Shown here: one piece after another, positions 20,920 to 33,348 of the stretch
Position numbering within the stretch: position 1 is the first letter of the stretch
How the letters are laid out: the number at the start of each line of letters is the position of its first letter
Source of the DNA: Pseudacidovorax sp.
Lineage (GTDB): Bacteria; Pseudomonadota; Gammaproteobacteria; Burkholderiales; Burkholderiaceae_C
Assembly: GCF_017991995.1 (NCBI RefSeq)
Contig: NZ_JAGOPN010000012.1
Span: forward strand, 1 to 64,000
DNA: 64,000 nucleotides
Direction: 5' to 3'
The notes under the pieces: model-generated
The model's database searches: none
Seen by the model: the letters and a program-made list of their open reading frames with translations, nothing else
What the model was told of the DNA's origin: nothing
Translations under genes and position numbers: made by a program

Positions 20920-21584
20920 TGTCGGCGATCCGCTCCCCCTACACCGCCGGTCACGCCGCGCCGCCGTCGGCGCCGGACGATGGCGACTTCGACCCCGGCC
21001 CGCTGCCGCAGGTGGATGCAGTGGTGGTCGGCGCCTCCGCCGGTGGCGTCGACGCCCTGCTGCGCCTGACGGCGGCCCTGCCCACGCCGTGGCACCTGCC
21101 GCTGATCGCGGTGCTCCACCTGCCGCAGGACCGGGAGAGCCGCCTGGCGGACATCTTCTCGCACCGGTTGCCGATCCCGGCCTGCGAGGCGCGCGACAAG
21201 GCCGCCGTCGAGGCGGCCACGCTGCACTTTGCACCGCCGGGCTACCACCTCTTCATCGAGGCGGACCGCCACTTCTCGCTGAGCTGCGAGCCGCCGGTGC
21301 ACTTTTCGCGGCCCTCCATCGACCTGCTGATGAGTTCCGCCGCCGACGCCTACGGGCCCCGCCTGGCCGGCCTGCTGCTGACCGGCGCCAACGAGGACGG
21401 TGCGCAGGGGCTGGCCGATATCGCCGCCGCGGGCGGCCTCACTGCCGTACAGTCGCCGGGCGAAGCCATGGCGCCCCAGATGCCCCAGTCCGCCCTGGCC
21501 CTGCGCCAGCCCGATTACGTCCTGCCCCTGGCCCAACTGCGCCGGCTGCTGATCCTGCTCGACGCCCAGCACCATGCCCATTGA
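20919..21584 (+). CDS. CheB-type methylesterase, catalytic domain only
   Basis: Glutamate methylesterase/deamidase domain of 221 residues lacking the N-terminal receiver of classical CheB. The triad is visible: Ser40 in GASAGG, His67 in VLHLP and Asp160 in GANEDGA. Its start shares a base with the cheR stop and its end overlaps the next gene by 11 bases. Without a receiver it may be controlled by partners, for example the receivers of the neighbouring kinases. Confidence 0.9.
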   Translation: MSAIRSPYTAGHAAPPSAPDDGDFDPGPLPQVDAVVVGASAGGVDALLRLTAALPTPWHLPLIAVLHLPQDRESRLADIFSHRLPIPACEARDKAAVEAATLHFAPPGYHLFIEADRHFSLSCEPPVHFSRPSIDLLMSSAADAYGPRLAGLLLTGANEDGAQGLADIAAAGGLTAVQSPGEAMAPQMPQSALALRQPDYVLPLAQLRRLLILLDAQHHAH

Positions 21585-22797
21585 CCCGTCCGAGATCGAA
21601 ACCAAGCTCCTGATCGTCGACGACCTGGAAGAGAACCTGATCGCGCTCGAAGCGCTGATCCGCGACCCGGGTCGGCGCGTGTTCCAGGCGCGCTCGGGCG
21701 ACGAGGCGCTGGCGCTGATGCTGGAGCACGAGTTCGCGCTGGCCGTGCTGGATGTGCAGATGCCCGGCATGAACGGCTTCGAGCTGGCCGAGCTGATGCG
21801 CGGCACCGAGCGCACGCGCACCATCCCGATCATCTTCGTCAGCGCCGCGGGCCGCGAGCTCAACTACGCTTTCCAGGGCTACGAAAGCGGCGCGGTCGAC
21901 TTCCTGCACAAGCCGCTGGACGCGCACATGGTGCGCAGCAAGGTCAGCGTCTTCGTCGAGCTTTACCACAGCCGCATGGCGCTCCAGCGCGAGATGGACG
22001 CCCTGGCCACCCTCCACCGCGAGCAGCAGGCGCTGGTGGCCGAACTGCGCGAGGCGCGTGCCGACCTGGAGCGCGCCGTTCGCATGCGCGACGACTTCAT
22101 GTCCATGGTCTCGCACGAGCTGCGCACGCCGCTCAACACGCTCTACCTGGAGACCCAGGTGCGCAAGATGCACCTGGCGCGGGGCCACATGTTCTTCTTC
22201 ACGCCCGAGCGGCTGAAGGAAACGGCCGAGCGCGACCAGCGCCAGATCCAGGCCATGGTGCGGCTCATCGACGACCTGCTGGACGTCACCCGCATGCGCA
22301 ATGGCCGGCTGTCGATGAGCCCGCAGGCCTTCGACCTGAGCGCCATGGCGGCGCGCGTGGTCGCCGCGCTGGCGCAGCAGGCAGAGGCCGCCGGGGCCGC
22401 CATCCATCTGGAGGCGCCCGAGCCACTCACCGGCGTCTGGGACGAGTTCCGACTGGAGCAGGTGCTGACCAACTTGCTGACCAACGCCCTGCGCTATGGC
22501 GGCGGCAAGCCGGTGGACGTACACGTCGGCTTGCGCGGCGAGGAGGCCGTGATGAGCGTGCGCGACCGCGGCATCGGCATCGCGCCGGAGGACCAGGCCC
22601 GCATCTTCCAGCAGTTCGAGCGCGCCGAATCGGGCCGCCGCGAGGTGGCCAGCGGCCTGGGGCTGGGCCTGTTCATCACCCAGCAGATCGTCCAGGGCCA
22701 CGGCGGGCGCATCGAACTGGAGAGCACGCCGGGCGAAGGGTCCACTTTCCGCGTGGTGCTGCCCTTCGAGCCGCCCTCGGCCGAAGACGCCGCGTGA
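21574..22797 (+). CDS. Receiver-histidine kinase (response regulator fused to kinase)
   Basis: Cytosolic signalling protein of 407 residues: receiver domain (about 10-125, acceptor Asp60 in VLDVQMPG), coiled coil (130-170), HisKA with His181 in SHELRTPL, and HATPase with QVLTNLLTNALRYGG and GLGLGLF. The order receiver-then-kinase suggests it takes phosphate from or senses another kinase, probably the hybrid kinase at the start of this operon. It overlaps cheB by 11 bases. A short gap then leads to prfB. Confidence 0.9.
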   Translation: MPIDPSEIETKLLIVDDLEENLIALEALIRDPGRRVFQARSGDEALALMLEHEFALAVLDVQMPGMNGFELAELMRGTERTRTIPIIFVSAAGRELNYAFQGYESGAVDFLHKPLDAHMVRSKVSVFVELYHSRMALQREMDALATLHREQQALVAELREARADLERAVRMRDDFMSMVSHELRTPLNTLYLETQVRKMHLARGHMFFFTPERLKETAERDQRQIQAMVRLIDDLLDVTRMRNGRLSMSPQAFDLSAMAARVVAALAQQAEAAGAAIHLEAPEPLTGVWDEFRLEQVLTNLLTNALRYGGGKPVDVHVGLRGEEAVMSVRDRGIGIAPEDQARIFQQFERAESGRREVASGLGLGLFITQQIVQGHGGRIELESTPGEGSTFRVVLPFEPPSAEDAA

Positions 22798-22843
22798 GAA
22801 AATCTCGCGTTTCCCCGAACACCCGCAAGAACAGGATCGCACC

Positions 22844-23948
22844 ATGGACGCAGAACAGATCAACCTCATTGGCACCACCCTGGCCGACCTGAGCACCCGG
22901 ACGGCCGACTTGCGGAGGTATCTTTGACTTCGATGCCAAAGCCGAACGCCTGAGGACGGTCAACGCCTCGCTGGAAGACCCGACGGTCTGGAACGACCCC
23001 AAGAAGGCCCAGGAACTGGGCAAGGAAAAGAAGGCGCTGGACGGCGTGGTGCTGGCCATCCAGCGCCTGGAGCGTGACCTGGCCGACAACACCGAGCTCT
23101 ACGAGATGAGCAAGGAAGAAGGCGACGAGGCGGGCCTGAAGGCCATCGCCGACGACGCCGAGGAACTGCGCAAGGAGATCGAGCAGCTCGAGTTCCGCCG
23201 GATGTTCAACAACCCGGCCGACCCCAACAACTGCTTCGTCGACATCCAGGCCGGCGCAGGCGGTACCGAGGCGCAGGACTGGGCCAGCATGCTGCTGCGC
23301 CAGTACCTCAAGTACGCCGAACGCAAGGGCTTCAAGACCACGGTCGAGGACGAATCCCCCGGTGAAACCGCGGGCATCAAGAGCGCCACGATCAAGGTCG
23401 AGGGCGAATACGCCTTCGGCCTGCTGCGCACCGAGACCGGCGTCCACCGCCTGGTGCGCAAGTCGCCCTTCGACTCCTCGGGCGGCCGCCACACCAGCTT
23501 CGCCTCGCTCTTCGTCTATCCGGAGATCGACGACTCCATCGAGATCGAGATCAACCCCTCGGACGTGCGCGTGGACACCTACCGCGCCAGCGGCGCCGGT
23601 GGCCAGCACATCAACAAGACGGACTCGGCGGTGCGACTGACGCACATCCCGACCGGCATCGTGGTGCAGTGTCAGGACGGCCGCAGCCAGCACAGCAACC
23701 GCGACGTGGCCTGGAAGCGCCTGCGCTCGCGCCTGTACGACTTCGAGATGCGCAAGCGCATGGAAGAACAGCAGAAGCTGGAGGACAGCAAGACCGACGT
23801 CGGCTGGGGCCACCAGATCCGCAGCTACGTGCTGGACAACAGCCGCATCAAGGACCTGCGCACCGGCGTCGAGATCTCGGCCACGCAGAAGGTGCTTGAC
23901 GGCGACCTCGATCCCTTCATCGAAGCCTCGCTGAAGCAGGGCGTCTGA
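22844..23948 (+). CDS. prfB: Peptide chain release factor 2, with programmed +1 frameshift
   Basis: Release factor for UGA and UAA stops; total product 367 residues. The first 27 codons from ATG 22844 end at an in-frame TGA (22925-22927); the rest continues in the +1 frame from GAC 22926. The shift site is the classic one. Downstream are the anticodon-like SPF tripeptide (RKSPFDSSG) and the catalytic GGQ ([11 protein letters not shown]). Low RF2 makes ribosomes pause at TGA and shift, giving autoregulation. This is not a broken gene. The HAD gene overlaps its stop by one base. Confidence 0.96.
22914..22928 (+). promoter_or_regulatory. prfB: RF2 programmed frameshift site
   Basis: An internal Shine-Dalgarno-like GGAGG (22914-22918) precedes TAT CTT TGA C. 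The CTT slippery codon, the TGA stop and the following C are the same as in the well-studied E. coli site, with the same spacing. Confidence 0.95.
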
Positions 23949-24658
23949 TGCCCGACCGCAGCCCGCGCCCCGAGGGCGCCGCCCTGCCCGTGCAGGCCCT
24001 GATCTTCGACATGGACGGCACCATGATCGACTCCATGCCCTGGCATGCGAAGTCGTGGGTGGCTTTCGCGCAGCGGCATGGCATCACGATGCCGGCGGAG
24101 GAGATCCTGCGCCGCACCACGGGCCGCACCGGCACCGAATGCATGCGCGAGGTCTTCGAGCGCGAGCTGCCGCCGGACGAATGCCTCGCGTTGGTGAACG
24201 AAAAGGAAGCGATCTACCGCGAACTCTTCGACGCGCCCTTTGCCGAGGTGGCGGGCTTCGCCGCCTTCGCGCGGCAAGCCGCCGCGCGCGGCCTGAAGGT
24301 TGCCGTCGGCACCGCGGGCGACCGGCACAACGTGGCCTTCGCCCTTGAACGCCTGAAGATGGACCCGCCGCCGCTGACCATCGTCGGCGGCGACGAGGGC
24401 CTGCGTGGCAAACCCGAGCCCGACATCTTTCTCGAAGCGGCCCGCCGCATCGACGCCGATCCCGCGCGCTGCATCGTGTTCGAGGACGCGCCCTTCGGCA
24501 TCGAGGCCGCGCGCCGCGCCGGCATGTATGCGGTGGCCGTGTGCAGCACCCATGGCGCCGACGAACTCGCCGGTCCGCATGTGATCGCGGCCGTGCCCGA
24601 CTACCACTCCCTCCTCCGCTCTCATTTTCTGGAGACGCTCGATGTTGCTCTCTCGTGA
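23948..24658 (+). CDS. HAD superfamily phosphatase (beta-phosphoglucomutase-like)
   Basis: Haloacid dehalogenase-type hydrolase of 236 residues. Motif I is IFDMDGTMID (nucleophile and acid aspartates), the cap is helical (about 25-95), motif II is AVGTAGD, and motif III/IV is KPEPDIFLEAA with the acidic pair in VFEDAPFG. The substrate is probably a sugar phosphate or a small phosphate, but this cannot be read out. Its ATG shares a base with the prfB stop, and its 3' end overlaps pepN by 17 bases. Confidence 0.87.
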   Translation: MPDRSPRPEGAALPVQALIFDMDGTMIDSMPWHAKSWVAFAQRHGITMPAEEILRRTTGRTGTECMREVFERELPPDECLALVNEKEAIYRELFDAPFAEVAGFAAFARQAAARGLKVAVGTAGDRHNVAFALERLKMDPPPLTIVGGDEGLRGKPEPDIFLEAARRIDADPARCIVFEDAPFGIEAARRAGMYAVAVCSTHGADELAGPHVIAAVPDYHSLLRSHFLETLDVALS

Positions 24659-27341
24659 CGCCCAATCGGCCCAGCCCGTCGCCATCCAGCGCGAGGACTA
24701 TTCGCCGCCGGCCTACTGGATCGACACCGTCGACCTGTGTTTCGACCTCGACCCGGCCAAGACGCGCGTGCTCAACCGCATGAAGCTGCGGCGCAACCCG
24801 GACGTGGCGGCCCAGCCGCTGCGCCTGGACGGCGACGAGCTCAACCTGGCCCGCGTGCTGGTCAACGGCCAGGGCGCCGCCTTCCGCATGGAAGGCAGCC
24901 AGTTGGTGATGGACGGCCTGCCCGATGAGTTCGAGCTGGAGATCTTCACCACCTGCTGCCCGGCGAAGAACACCAAGCTGATGGGCCTGTTCGTCAGCCA
25001 GAACACCTTCTTCACCCAGTGCGAGGCCGAGGGCTTCCGCCGCATCACCTACTTCCTGGACCGTCCGGACGTGATGGCCAGCTACACCGTCACGCTGCGC
25101 GCCGACAAGACGGCCTACCCGGTGTTGCTGTCCAACGGCAACCTGGTCGAACAGGGCGAGCTCCCGGAAGGCCGCCATTTCGCCAAGTGGGTCGACCCCT
25201 TCAAGAAGCCCGCCTACCTGTTCGCCCTGGTGGCGGGCAAGCTGGTGGCGCGCGAGCAGCGCATCAAGGCGCGCAACGGCCGCGAGCACCTGCTGCAGGT
25301 CTACGTGCGCGCCGGCGACCTGGACAAGACCGAGCATGCGATGAACTCGCTGATCCACTCGGTGCTGTGGGATGAGGCCCGCTTCGGCCTGCCGCTGGAC
25401 CTGGACCGCTTCATGATCGTCGCCACCAGCGACTTCAACATGGGCGCGATGGAGAACAAGGGCCTGAACATCTTCAACACGAAGTACGTCCTCGCCAGCC
25501 AAGCCACCGCGACGGATGCCGACTACGCCAACATCGAGAGCGTGGTGGGCCACGAGTACTTCCACAACTGGAGCGGCGACCGCGTCACCTGCCGCGACTG
25601 GTTCCAGCTCTCGCTCAAGGAGGGCCTGACGGTCTTCCGCGACCAGGAGTTCAGCATGGACCTGTGCGCCGAACCGTCCGCGCGCGCGGTCAAGCGCATC
25701 GAGGACGTGCGGGTGCTGCGCACCGCCCAGTTCCCCGAGGACGCGGGCCCGATGGCCCATCCGGTGCGGCCCGACAGCTACATCGAGATCAGCAACTTCT
25801 ACACCGTCACCATCTACGAGAAGGGCGCCGAAGTCGTCCGCATGATGCAGACGCTGGTGGGCCGCGACGGCTTCGCCCGCGGCATGACGCTGTACTTCGA
25901 ACGCCACGACGGCCAGGCCGTGACCTGCGACGACTTCGCCCAGGCCATCGCCGATGCCAACCCCGACAGCGAGCTGGCCCGCCGCCTGCCGCAGTTCAAG
26001 CGCTGGTACAGCCAGGCCGGTACGCCACGTCTGGCCGCCACGGGGCACTACGACGCCGAGGCCCGCACGTACACGCTGGCCTTCACGCAGAGCTGCCCAC
26101 CGACGCCGGGTCAACCGGTGAAGGAGCCGTTCGTCATTCCGGTGGCCGTGGGGCTGCTGGGTGCGGATGGCCGCGCGCTCCCGTTGCAGCTGGAAGGCGA
26201 GCCGCAGCCCGCCGGCGAATCGCTCACGCTGGTGCTGCACGAAGCCGAGCAGCGCTTCACCTTCACCGGCCTGGACGAGGCGCCGGTGCCCTCCATCCTG
26301 CGCGGCTTCAGCGCGCCGGTGGTGCTGCAGTTCGACTACACGCGCGAACAGCTGCTGGCCCTGCTGGCGCACGACAGCGACCCCTTCAACCGCTGGGAGG
26401 CCGGACAGCGCCTGGCGCTCGGTGCCGCGCTCGCTGCCATCGGCGATGACAGCCGCCAGCCCGACGCACCGGTGCTGGACGAGGCCTTCGTCGGCGCCAT
26501 GCGCGAGGTGCTGCGCAATGGAACGCTGGATGCCGCCTTCAAGGAACTGGTGCTGACGCTGCCCTCGGAGGTCTACATCTCCGAGCAGCTGGACGTGGTC
26601 GATCCGCAGCGCGTGCACCGCGTGCGCGAGGCCATGCGCATCCAGCTGGCGACGGCTCTGTACGCCGAATGGCAGCAGGCCTACGAGGACAACAAGGACA
26701 CCGGCGCGTACCGGCCCGAGCCGGTCTCGGCCGGCCGCCGTGCGCTGGCCGGCATGGCGCTGGCGCACCTGTGCATCGCCGCACGCGAGTCGGGCGACGC
26801 CGTCTGGCCCGGCAAGACGCTGCAGCGCTTCAAGGACGCTTCGAACATGACCGACCGCTTCAACGCGCTGACGGCGCTGGTCGTGTCGGGCCACCCGCTG
26901 GCGGCGCAGGCGCTTGCGCGCTTCCATGCGATGTTCAAGGACGAGGCCCTGGTCATCGACAAGTGGTTCAGCCTGCAGGCCGGCGCGCCCGACCGCGGCG
27001 GCGACGTGCTGCCGCTGGTCAAGCAGCTGACGCGCCATCCGGACTTCTCCCTCAAGAACCCGAACCGCGCCCGCAGCGTGATCTTCAGCTACTGCAGCGC
27101 CAACCCCGGCGCCTTCCATCGCCTGGACGCCGCCGGCTACGTGTGGTGGAGCGATCGGGTGATCGAGCTCGACGAGATCAACCCGCAGGTCGCCGCCCGG
27201 CTGGCGCGCGCGCTGGACCGCTGGAACAAGCTGGCCGAGCCCTACCGGGGCGCCGCACGCGAGGCCATCGCCCGCGTGGCGGCCCGCCCGGGCCTGAGCA
27301 AGGACACGCTCGAGGTCGTCAGCCGCGCCCTCGCCCCCTGA
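24642..27341 (+). CDS. pepN: Aminopeptidase N
   Basis: Zinc aminopeptidase of the M1 family, 899 residues, as expected for the proteobacterial PepN. The substrate-recognition motif GAMEN is at 268-272 and the zinc site is HEYFH (His304, His308) with Glu327 and catalytic Glu305. A C-terminal helical domain follows. It trims N-terminal residues from peptides in the cytosol. It starts inside the end of the HAD gene, so the two are probably translated together. fbp follows after 26 bases. Confidence 0.95.
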   Translation: MLLSRDAQSAQPVAIQREDYSPPAYWIDTVDLCFDLDPAKTRVLNRMKLRRNPDVAAQPLRLDGDELNLARVLVNGQGAAFRMEGSQLVMDGLPDEFELEIFTTCCPAKNTKLMGLFVSQNTFFTQCEAEGFRRITYFLDRPDVMASYTVTLRADKTAYPVLLSNGNLVEQGELPEGRHFAKWVDPFKKPAYLFALVAGKLVAREQRIKARNGREHLLQVYVRAGDLDKTEHAMNSLIHSVLWDEARFGLPLDLDRFMIVATSDFNMGAMENKGLNIFNTKYVLASQATATDADYANIESVVGHEYFHNWSGDRVTCRDWFQLSLKEGLTVFRDQEFSMDLCAEPSARAVKRIEDVRVLRTAQFPEDAGPMAHPVRPDSYIEISNFYTVTIYEKGAEVVRMMQTLVGRDGFARGMTLYFERHDGQAVTCDDFAQAIADANPDSELARRLPQFKRWYSQAGTPRLAATGHYDAEARTYTLAFTQSCPPTPGQPVKEPFVIPVAVGLLGADGRALPLQLEGEPQPAGESLTLVLHEAEQRFTFTGLDEAPVPSILRGFSAPVVLQFDYTREQLLALLAHDSDPFNRWEAGQRLALGAALAAIGDDSRQPDAPVLDEAFVGAMREVLRNGTLDAAFKELVLTLPSEVYISEQLDVVDPQRVHRVREAMRIQLATALYAEWQQAYEDNKDTGAYRPEPVSAGRRALAGMALAHLCIAARESGDAVWPGKTLQRFKDASNMTDRFNALTALVVSGHPLAAQALARFHAMFKDEALVIDKWFSLQAGAPDRGGDVLPLVKQLTRHPDFSLKNPNRARSVIFSYCSANPGAFHRLDAAGYVWWSDRVIELDEINPQVAARLARALDRWNKLAEPYRGAAREAIARVAARPGLSKDTLEVVSRALAP

Positions 27342-27367
27342 TTTTTGAAACCCTCCCAGGAGTCCCC

Positions 27368-28378
27368 ATGGCCTCTCAGAACATTTCACTCACCCGCTAC
27401 CTCGTCGAGCAGCAACGCGTCGACGGCCTCATCCCTGGCCAGCTGCGCCTGCTGCTGGAGGTGGTGGCCCGCGCCTGCAAGCGCATCAGCCTCTCGGTCA
27501 ACAAGGGCGCCCTGGGTGGCGTGCTGGGCACCGCCGGCAGCGAGAACGTGCAGGGCGAGGTGCAGAAGAAGCTGGACATCATCGCCAACGAGGTGCTGAT
27601 CGAGGCCAACGAATGGGGCGGCCACCTCGCCGCCATGGCCAGCGAGGAGATGGACAGCATCTACGTGGTGCCCAACCGCTATCCGCAAGGCGAATACCTG
27701 CTGATGTTCGACCCGCTCGACGGCTCCAGCAACATCGACGTCAACGTCAGCATCGGCACCATCTTCAGCGTGCTCAAGAAGCCGGACGATCACCCGGGCG
27801 TGCAGGAAGGCGATTTCCTGCAGGCGGGCTGCAAGCAGGTGGCCGCCGGCTACTGCCTCTATGGCCCGCAGACGGTGCTGGTGCTCACCGTGGGCGATGG
27901 CGTGGCCATGTTCACGCTCGACCGCGAGCAGGGCAGCTTCATCCTCACGCAGGACAAGATGGAGATCCCGGCCGACACCAAGGAATTCGCGATCAACATG
28001 AGCAACATGCGCCACTGGGACGCTCCGGTGAAGCGCTACATCGACGAATGCCTGGCCGGCAAGGACGGCCCGCGCGGCAAGGACTTCAACATGCGCTGGA
28101 TCGCCAGCATGGTGACCGACGTGCACCGCATCCTCACGCGCGGCGGCGTGTTCATGTACCCCTGGGACAAGCGTGAACCCGAGAAGCCGGGCAAGCTGCG
28201 CCTGATGTACGAGGCCAACCCGATGGCCTGGCTGGTGGAGCAGGCGGGCGGTGCGGCCACCAACGGCCGCGAGCGCATCCTCGACATCCAGCCCCAGAAG
28301 CTGCACGAACGCGTGTCGGTGATCCTCGGCTCCAGGAACGAGGTCGAGCGCGCGACGAAGTACCATTTGGAGGCGTGA
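27368..28378 (+). CDS. fbp: Fructose-1,6-bisphosphatase class 1
   Basis: Gluconeogenic enzyme releasing phosphate from fructose-1,6-bisphosphate; 336 residues, normal length. The metal-site signature [20 protein letters not shown] is intact, as are the substrate-binding stretch [16 protein letters not shown] and the end-of-domain [22 protein letters not shown] ribosome site (CCAGGAG) precedes ATG 27368. It sits directly behind pepN and before the tRNA. Confidence 0.96.
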   Translation: MASQNISLTRYLVEQQRVDGLIPGQLRLLLEVVARACKRISLSVNKGALGGVLGTAGSENVQGEVQKKLDIIANEVLIEANEWGGHLAAMASEEMDSIYVVPNRYPQGEYLLMFDPLDGSSNIDVNVSIGTIFSVLKKPDDHPGVQEGDFLQAGCKQVAAGYCLYGPQTVLVLTVGDGVAMFTLDREQGSFILTQDKMEIPADTKEFAINMSNMRHWDAPVKRYIDECLAGKDGPRGKDFNMRWIASMVTDVHRILTRGGVFMYPWDKREPEKPGKLRLMYEANPMAWLVEQAGGAATNGRERILDIQPQKLHERVSVILGSRNEVERATKYHLEA

Positions 28379-28440
28379 GCTTTTTCGCGCTATACTCCTG
28401 GGCTGCTTACGAAGGCGCTCACCACAGTGCCTTCTTGCCC

Positions 28441-28446
28441 TAGAAT
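28441..28446 (+). promoter_or_regulatory. Candidate -10 box of the tRNA-Thr gene
   Basis: TAGAAT ends nine bases before the first tRNA base (28456), a suitable distance for a start just ahead of the tRNA. No clear -35 is seen. A second -10-like sequence, TATACT, is at 28391-28396. Confidence 0.4.
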
Positions 28447-28455
28447 AAGTTTTTC

Positions 28456-28531
28456 GCCGGCGTAGCTCAGTTGGTAGAGCAACGCACTCGTAACGCGTAG
28501 GTCACCAGTTCGATTCCGGTCGCCGGCACCA
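28456..28531 (+). tRNA. tRNA-Thr (anticodon CGT), CCA encoded
   Basis: The cloverleaf can be folded by eye: acceptor arm GCCGGCG with CGCCGGC, D-arm GCTC-AGTTGGTAGA-GAGC type, anticodon loop CTCGTAA with CGT in the middle, T-arm ACCAG-TTCGATT-CCGGT with the standard TTC. The encoded CCA ends at 28531. It reads ACG threonine codons. A terminator follows six bases later. Confidence 0.95.
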
Positions 28532-28536
28532 TCTCC

Positions 28537-28569
28537 AAAGCCCGCAAGCTGACGCTTGCGGGCTTTTTT
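28537..28569 (+). terminator. Intrinsic terminator after tRNA-Thr
   Basis: A 13-base stem (28537-28549 with 28554-28566), loop TGAC, then a T run to 28569. Strong, well-formed terminator. Confidence 0.88.
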
Positions 28570-28670
28570 GTTGGCCCCTCGCGCGCAGGCCGCAGCACCC
28601 CCGGTCCGCGGCAAGCGCAGCCCGCGCGTTGTAGGACCCTGTAAGCTCTTCCCCTCCCCAGACTCTCCAC

Positions 28671-31600
28671 ATGCCTACGCAGACCGACTGGCTCGGCATC
28701 CTTGCGCCCCTGCAATCGGCCGCGGGCGTGTGGCTGGCCGCTGCCGCCGCCGTGCTGTGCGGCTGGCAAGTGCTGCAGGCCGGCCTTCAGGCCGGGACGT
28801 CCGCCGATCGCAGCGCGGCCGCGCTGCTGGCCACGCTGCTGTGGACGATGGCCCTGGCGCTTTCCATCCACGCCGGCCTTGGCTTCGGCCTGCACGGCAC
28901 CGGGGCGGACGAGGTCGCCTGGGGCTGGCCCTTGCTGCCCGGGGCAGCCGCCGCGGCGGCGCTGGCCGCCAGTTGGAGCGGGGCCACACGCTGGCGGGCC
29001 GGGGCTGCCGGCCTGGCAGGCTTGGCGGGCACGGCGCTTTTCATCGGCCGCACCGCGACGCCACTGGGCTTCATGAGCGTGCTTCTGGCCGCCGCCGCGC
29101 TGATCATGCTGCTGGCCTATGCGCTGCTGCGAGCACCGCGCTCGCCGGCGGCCACGATGCGCTGGCAGCCCGGGCTCTGGGCCCTGGCAGCGCCGCTGGT
29201 CGTCGCCGTCGTGGCCGCTGTGGGCGCCCTGCCGGGACCAATCGCGGCGCCGGCGCTGCCCCACTGGAACGAACTGCCGTGGCCGCAGCAATGGTTCGGC
29301 CTGTGCGCCCTGACTCTTCTGTACATCGGTGTGTGTGGCATCCGGCGGACGCAGGCACAGGCGGCGACGCTCGACGCCTTGCAGCAACGCTTCGACCTCG
29401 CGCCGGACGGCCTGCTCGTGCTCGACGCCGAGCACCGGATCACGGCCGCCAATGCCGCGGCACTGCGGCTGCTGGCGCTGCGCCCGGAAGAGGCCACCGG
29501 CAAGACACTCCCGACCCTGCTCGACGCGGCAGACACCGACCTCGGGGAATGGCTCAGGGATCCGGCCAGCAGCCCGGCCGGGCCCGGCGAACGCCGCGCG
29601 CTGCGCCCGCTGGCCGGCGGCGGCGCGCTGGCGCTGCGCCTCGCGCGCGCGGGCCTGGGCGTCGACCGCCAGGGTCGCGACGCCGCCTGCATCGTCACCC
29701 TGGCAGACATCAGCGCGCAGCATGCCGAGGAAGAAGCGATCCGCCAGCGCGAGCGCCGCTACCGCGGGCTGATCGACAACATCCCGGGCGTGTCCTTCAG
29801 CACCCTGCTCGACGAGCCCCACACGACGCTCTTCGCCAGCCCCAGCGTGGACGCGCTGACGGGCTGGCCCGCCTCCGACTTCACCTCGGGGCGGCGCACC
29901 CTGGCGCACCTCATCCATCCCTCCGACCGGCAGCGCATCCAGCAGGCCCTGATCCTGGCGGCCGGCCTGCCCGAGGGCGGGCCGGTGACGGCGGAGTTCC
30001 GGCTGCTGCACCGCAGCGAGTCCGAACGCTGGGTCTGGTTCACCGGCCAGGTGACCCATCCGCGCGAGGGTGGCCCGCCGCGCCTGGATGGCGTGCTGCT
30101 CGACATCACGGAAACCCGCCGCCACCACTGGATGCAGGGCGGCACCGCCGAGGCGGTGCAGCGGGTGATGGGGGTCGCGGTGTTTGCCATGGACGGCCGC
30201 ATCGAGTGGGCCAACGACCGCATGCTCGGCTGGATGGGCTACACGCTCGAGGAGTTCACCGCCCGCCACCACCACGACCTCGTGGATGCCGCCGCCGGCC
30301 GCCAGACCGCCTTCGATGCCCTGTGGCAGCGCCTGCGCCGCGGCGAATTCGAGGTGGGCGAATACCGCCGCGTGACCCGGCAGGGCCAGGAGTTCTGGCT
30401 CCAGGGCTCGTACAACCCCATCTTCGACGCCGACGGCATCGTGGTGCGCGTGGTGCTCCTGGCGCAGGACATCAACCCCCGCCGCCAGATGGAAGGCGCC
30501 CTGCGCGAAGCCAAGGCCCGCGCCGAGCAGGCCGCCGCGGCGCGCACCATGTTCCTGGCCAACATGAGCCACGAGATCCGCACACCGATGAACGCCATCC
30601 TCGGCTTCACCGAACTGCTGCTCGAAGGCCCATTGGCGGTGGAGCAACGGCGCCACCTGCAGACCGTGCGCCAGTCGGCCCAGAGCCTGCTCGGCCTGCT
30701 CAACGGCATCCTGGACACCGCCAAGCTCGACCGCGGCGCGCTGGAACTGGAACTCGCCGACTTCTCCCTCCGGGAATTGTTGGAGCAGACCGCCACCTCG
30801 CTGCGACTGGAGGCCGAGCGCAAGGGCCTGGCGCTGCAGGTGCTGTGGGACGACGCGCTGGACATGCATTTCCGCGCCGATGCCGTGCGCATCCGCCAGG
30901 TGCTGACCAACCTTCTGGGCAATGCCATCAAGTTCACCGAGCGCGGCGAGGTGCGGCTTGCGGCGCGCCGCGCGGGCGATCTGGTCGAGTTGTCGGTGCA
31001 GGACACGGGCATCGGCATCCCCGCGGACCGGCTGGCCGCCATCTTCGACCCCTTCGCGCAGGCCGATGCCTCCACCAGCCGGCGCTTCGGCGGGACGGGC
31101 CTGGGCACCACCATCGCCCGCCAGCTCACCGAGCTGATGGGCGGGCGCATCGAGGTCCAGAGCACGCCGGGCCAGGGCAGCGTCTTCCGGGTGCTGCTGC
31201 CGCTGAAGACCGCGCTGGCACCGGCTCCCCTGCCGCGCCTGCCGGAGCCGCCCGTCGAGCCGCCGCCGCTGTCCGTGCTGGCCGTGGACGATGTGCCCGA
31301 GAACCGCGACCTGGTGCGCCTGGCGCTCGGGCAGCGCGGCCATCAGGTGAGCACCGCGGCCGACGCGCCGAAGGCGCTGGACCTGCTGATGAAGCACCGC
31401 TTCCACGTGGTGCTGCTGGACGTCCACATGCCCGGCATCGACGGCCTGGAGGCCGCCCGGCGCATCCGCGCCTACGAGGCCTCGCGCAGCCTGCCGCCCA
31501 CCCCGCTGATCGCGCTGAGTGCGAGCGTCTTGCCCGCCGACCGGCAGGCCGCGCGCACGGCCGGCATGGAAGGCTTCGTGCCCAAGCCCTTCGAGGCCGC

Positions 31601-32311
31601 CCAGCTCCTGGCGGAGATGGCGCGCGTCACCGGCCTGCAGCGCGGCGGCGACCTCGCCCTGCCGATGCCAGCGGCGGCGCCCGCCGGCACGATGCTGCCG
31701 GCGGGCGTCGACTGGGCCCGCGGCATCCGCAACTGGACCCATGAAGCCGCGCTGCGCCGGGCCCTGGACAAGATGCTGGCGCAGCATGGCGGGGCCGCTG
31801 CCGCCATCGCCGAACAGGTCGAGCGCGGCCAGTTGGACGAAGCGCGCCAGATCGCCCATCGCCTGCGCGGCCTGGCCGGCAACCTGGCCTGCGACGAGCT
31901 CTTCGCCGCCGCGACGAACGTCGAGCTGGCCCTGGCGCAAGGCGAGCCGGACGCCGCGCGGCAGGGCATCCCGGCACTCAGCGCCGCGTTCGACGCCGTG
32001 CAGGCTGCGCTCGACAGCCGGCCCTTGCCGCCCTCCACGCCGGACGGCGAACGCGTGATGCTGGACGGCGCGCGGCTGCGCACGGCGCTGGCGGAACTGC
32101 TGCGGGCGATACACCGCAACGAGATGGCCGGCGACGAGGACTGGCCCGACGTCGCCGCCACGCTGGCGTTCATGGGCGAGGGCCCGACCGCCGATGCGCT
32201 GCGGCAGGCGCTGGACGGCTTCGAGTTCGGCGCCGCGGCCCGGCTCCTAGAATCGCTGATCGACCGGCTGCCCCCCGACGCGGCCCTGGCAGGCGAGAAG
32301 GCTTCCCATCC

Positions 32312-32315
<4 letters not shown>
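28671..32315 (+). CDS. PAS-containing hybrid histidine kinase with receiver and HPt
   Basis: Membrane sensor kinase of 1214 residues. The first 225 residues hold about seven hydrophobic segments, so the input may be in the membrane. Then come three PAS-like domains (about 235-355, 360-485, 490-615), HisKA with His634 in MSHEIRTPM, HATPase (QVLTNLLGNAIKF, GTGLGTTI), a receiver with acceptor Asp917, and a C-terminal HPt with His1063 in IAHRLRGLAGN. This is a full phosphorelay in one protein. Its stop overlaps the HD-GYP regulator by four bases, so that is the likely output partner. Confidence 0.9.
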
Positions 32316-33346
<1,031 letters not shown>

Positions 33347-33348
33347 CG

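Noticed and set aside
22844-22927. prfB as a pseudogene because of an early TGA
   Set aside because: The TGA sits in the classic programmed frameshift site and the rest of the protein is intact.
24084-27389. Long minus-strand open frame (1101 codons) across the HAD and pepN genes
   Set aside because: Opposite strand has complete catalytic motifs for both enzymes; the antisense product has none.
28456-28531. tRNA-Thr as an integration site for a mobile element
   Set aside because: There is no integrase, no duplicated tRNA end and no change in gene content on either side.
28467-32114. Long minus-strand open frame (1215 codons) across the hybrid kinase and tRNA
   Set aside because: Antisense shadow of the kinase gene; low-complexity composition and it would run through the tRNA.
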